From an uncultured Sutterella sp. (GTDB lineage Bacteria > Pseudomonadota > Gammaproteobacteria > Burkholderiales > Burkholderiaceae_F): a stretch of 7,296 bases of DNA. This document shows, piece after piece, positions 6,236 to 7,296 of this stretch; the stretch's first letter is position 1, and every line of letters starts with the position of its first letter. The notes under the pieces are model-generated. The model saw only the letters and a program-made list of their open reading frames with translations. It had not been told where the DNA came from and ran no database searches. The stretch lies in NCBI GenBank assembly GCA_934255515.1, contig CAKQON010000080.1, forward strand, positions 1 to 7,296. Reading direction: 5' to 3'. The position numbers were made by a program, and so were the translations under genes.

Positions 6236-6970
6236 TCAGGAAGCGGAATCAGCAGGCGCCGCTTCTGCGGCTTCCCGGCGCCAGGCGGGAGTGCTTTTGG
6301 ATTTCTTTTCGGCAATGTCGAGGATGCGGTTGTGTTCTGCCAGCTCCTCTGCATTGGCGCGGATGATGACGCAGTCCTCCTCCTTCGGCATCGGGGGAAG
6401 ATTGTCGATGTCTTCATTCACGAGCGTGAGCGTGTCCTGCCCTCGGGTGAGGGAAATGTAGGCCTCGGCAAGCAGCTCCGCGTCAAGAAGCGCCCCGTGG
6501 AGCGTACGGTTGGAGTTGTCGATCTCGTAGTAGCGGCATAGCGCGTCGAGGCTAACGGCGCGTCCGGGGAGAAGCTTCTTGGCGAGCTTCACCGTATCGA
6601 TGACGTCGCAGTAGTCCTCAATCTGGCCTTTTCCGATGCGTTCGAGCTCCATATTGAGGAAGCCCGTATCAAATGCGGCATTGTGAATGACGAGCGTCGA
6701 ATCCCGGACGAAGTCGAGGAACTCATCCGCAATTTCAGCGAATTTCGGCTTGTCGTTGAGAAATTCCGTCGTGATGCCGTGAATGGCCACGGCGTCCTCG
6801 GGCACCTCGCGCTCAGGATTGATGAAGATCTGAAGGTGGTTTTCCTTGGTGCTCTTCATGACGCGGCCGTCAAGCGCCACGCAGCCGATTTCAATAATGC
6901 GGTCGCCGCCTTTGGCATTGAGGCCCGTGGTTTCGGTATCAAGCGTAATCAGACGATTTCTGGCGGCCAT
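6236..6970 (-). CDS. dnaQ: DNA polymerase III epsilon subunit (3'-5' proofreading exonuclease)
   Basis: Epsilon removes misincorporated nucleotides within the polymerase III core. The 244-residue product (E. coli 243) is a DEDDh exonuclease with all catalytic residues: Asp11 and Glu13 in LDTETTG, Asp101 in VIHNAAFDTGF, and His158 and Asp163 in TLHGALLDAELLAE. The ProII-like GITTEFLNDKPKFAEIADEF (65-84) is typical. After a linker (about 180-200) comes the C-terminal segment that binds the alpha subunit (EELAEHNRILDIAEKK, 208-223, and a Trp near 230), then an alanine-rich tail. I place the start at the ATG at 6970. An in-frame GTG at 6979 would add three residues, but it lies inside the GGTGA that serves as ribosome site 5 nt before the ATG. 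The rnhA gene often found beside dnaQ is absent; tRNA genes lie upstream and a transporter gene downstream. Confidence 0.95.
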   Translation of the reverse strand: MAARNRLITLDTETTGLNAKGGDRIIEIGCVALDGRVMKSTKENHLQIFINPEREVPEDAVAIHGITTEFLNDKPKFAEIADEFLDFVRDSTLVIHNAAFDTGFLNMELERIGKGQIEDYCDVIDTVKLAKKLLPGRAVSLDALCRYYEIDNSNRTLHGALLDAELLAEAYISLTRGQDTLTLVNEDIDNLPPMPKEEDCVIIRANAEELAEHNRILDIAEKKSKSTPAWRREAAEAAPADSAS

Positions 6971-6981
6971 AAAGTTCACCC
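6971..6981 (-). promoter_or_regulatory. Ribosome-binding site that decides the dnaQ start
   Basis: GGGTGA (minus strand, 6981-6976) matches the GGTGA part of the anti-Shine-Dalgarno complement and sits 5 nt before the ATG at 6970. The alternative GTG start at 6979 overlaps this motif and has no purine-rich site of its own. Confidence 0.6.
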
Positions 6982-7014
6982 GTGGGAGAAAAGGAGGATC
7001 GGGAAGCGAGAAAA

Positions 7015-7020
7015 ATTGTA
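7015..7020 (-). promoter_or_regulatory. Candidate -10 box for dnaQ
   Basis: TACAAT on the minus strand (five of six consensus positions) lies about 45 nt before the dnaQ start and downstream of the tRNA terminator, where a dnaQ promoter is expected. No recognisable -35 element is found 16-18 nt upstream, so this is tentative. Confidence 0.35.
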
Positions 7021-7052
7021 GCCGCGCAGAACGTTAGTCTTCGTCGCACGGA

Positions 7053-7088
7053 AAACAAAAAAGCCCGGCAGAACTTTCTGTCGGGCTT
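7053..7088 (-). terminator. Intrinsic terminator of the tRNA-Ser/tRNA-Gly unit
   Basis: On the minus strand AAGCCCG (7088-7082) pairs with CGGGCTT (7067-7061), and inner CAG/CTG adds three pairs after one A-C mismatch, with a 6-nt loop. The stem runs into TTTTTTGTTTT (ending at 7052). This is the best terminator in the window; it starts 13 nt after the tRNA-Gly CCA and isolates dnaQ from the tRNA transcript. Confidence 0.9.
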
Positions 7089-7101
7089 GACGTCTTTCGT
7101 C

Positions 7102-7176
7102 TGGAGCGGGCGAAGGGAGTCGAACCCTCGTCATCAGCTTGGGAAGCTGAGGTAATGGCCGTTATACGACGCCCGC
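7102..7176 (-). tRNA. tRNA-Gly(CCC)
   Basis: The 75-nt minus-strand sequence folds completely: acceptor GCGGGCG/CGCCCGC with discriminator T and an encoded CCA end (7104-7102), a D-arm like that of other bacterial glycine tRNAs, anticodon stem TCAGC/GCTGA around TTCCCAA (anticodon CCC at 7143-7141), and T-arm GAGGG-TTCGACT-CCCTT closed by wobble or near-wobble pairing at one end. It reads GGG glycine codons. It follows tRNA-Ser on the same strand by 43 bp and is followed by a strong terminator, so the two probably share one transcript. Confidence 0.96.
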
Positions 7177-7185
7177 TTCGCGCGC

Positions 7186-7208
7186 CTTGATGAGACAAGC
7201 TCATCAAG
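7186..7208 (-). other. Hairpin in the spacer between the two tRNA genes
   Basis: CTTGATGAG (7186-7194) and CTCATCAAG (7200-7208) form a perfect 9-bp stem with a 5-nt loop within the 43-bp spacer. It has no T-run and occupies most of the spacer, so it probably presents the precursor RNA for endonucleolytic separation of the two tRNAs; this function is inferred. Confidence 0.55.
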
Positions 7209-7219
7209 ATAAGCAATTC

Positions 7220-7296
7220 TGGCGGAAGGAGAGGGATTCGAACCCTCGATACGGAATTTCCGTATGCCGCCTTTCCAGGGCGGTACAATCAACCAC
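7220..7296 (-). tRNA. tRNA-Ser(GGA), 5' end cut by the window edge
   Basis: On the minus strand the visible 77 nt run from within the D-loop (GTGGTTGA) to an encoded CCA (7222-7220). The anticodon stem CCGCC/GGCGG encloses CTGGAAA, giving anticodon GGA, which reads UCC and UCU serine codons. The long variable arm is a stem of TACGGAA against TTCCGTA, as class II serine tRNAs have. T-arm GAGGG-TTCGAAT-CCCTC and the 3' acceptor strand TCCTTCC with discriminator G follow. The 5' acceptor strand and part of the D-arm are beyond 7296. Confidence 0.95.

Noticed and set aside
7034..7288. An 84-codon minus-strand frame across the tRNA region
   Set aside because: It runs through tRNA-Ser, tRNA-Gly and their terminator, so it is not a protein gene.

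Overview
This 7.3-kb window is an ordinary, GC-rich housekeeping segment of a betaproteobacterial chromosome. Every gene I can support is on the minus strand. The best taxonomic clues are the tpiA-secG-tRNA-Leu(GAG) string next to rpsO-pnp and the sequences of Pnp, S15, SecG and DnaQ. In many Burkholderiales this string leads into the nuo (complex I) operon, which would lie just beyond base 1. A Sutterella-like gut member is my guess from the style of the sequences; no search was possible.

In transcription order (high to low coordinates): a 3'-partial tRNA-Ser(GGA) and a complete tRNA-Gly(CCC) form a tRNA unit closed by a strong intrinsic terminator. Next is dnaQ (proofreading subunit of DNA polymerase III). 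An amino-acid ABC transporter follows as two separated genes: a periplasmic binding protein with its own terminator, then a membrane permease behind a structured leader that contains a second terminator-like hairpin. No ATPase gene is present. Then come rpsO (ribosomal protein S15, with a recognisable sigma70-type promoter) and pnp (polynucleotide phosphorylase). They are separated by 267 nt of strongly structured leader RNA, reminiscent of the RNase III/PNPase-controlled rpsO-pnp junction of E. coli. Two hairpins end the pnp unit. Finally tpiA (triosephosphate isomerase) and secG (translocase subunit), only 42 bp apart, lead into a tRNA-Leu(GAG) cut by the window edge.

The genes work in RNA processing and decay (Pnp, S15, tRNAs), replication fidelity (DnaQ), glycolysis (TpiA), secretion (SecG) and amino-acid uptake. 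No intergenic gap exceeds 300 bp, and I see no insertion sequence, prophage, CRISPR array or toxin/defence gene. I did not find a new multi-gene system. The material worth a second look is RNA-level: the pnp leader, the permease leader (possible attenuator), the hairpins flanking the tRNA genes, and the binding protein/permease pair lacking its ATPase.
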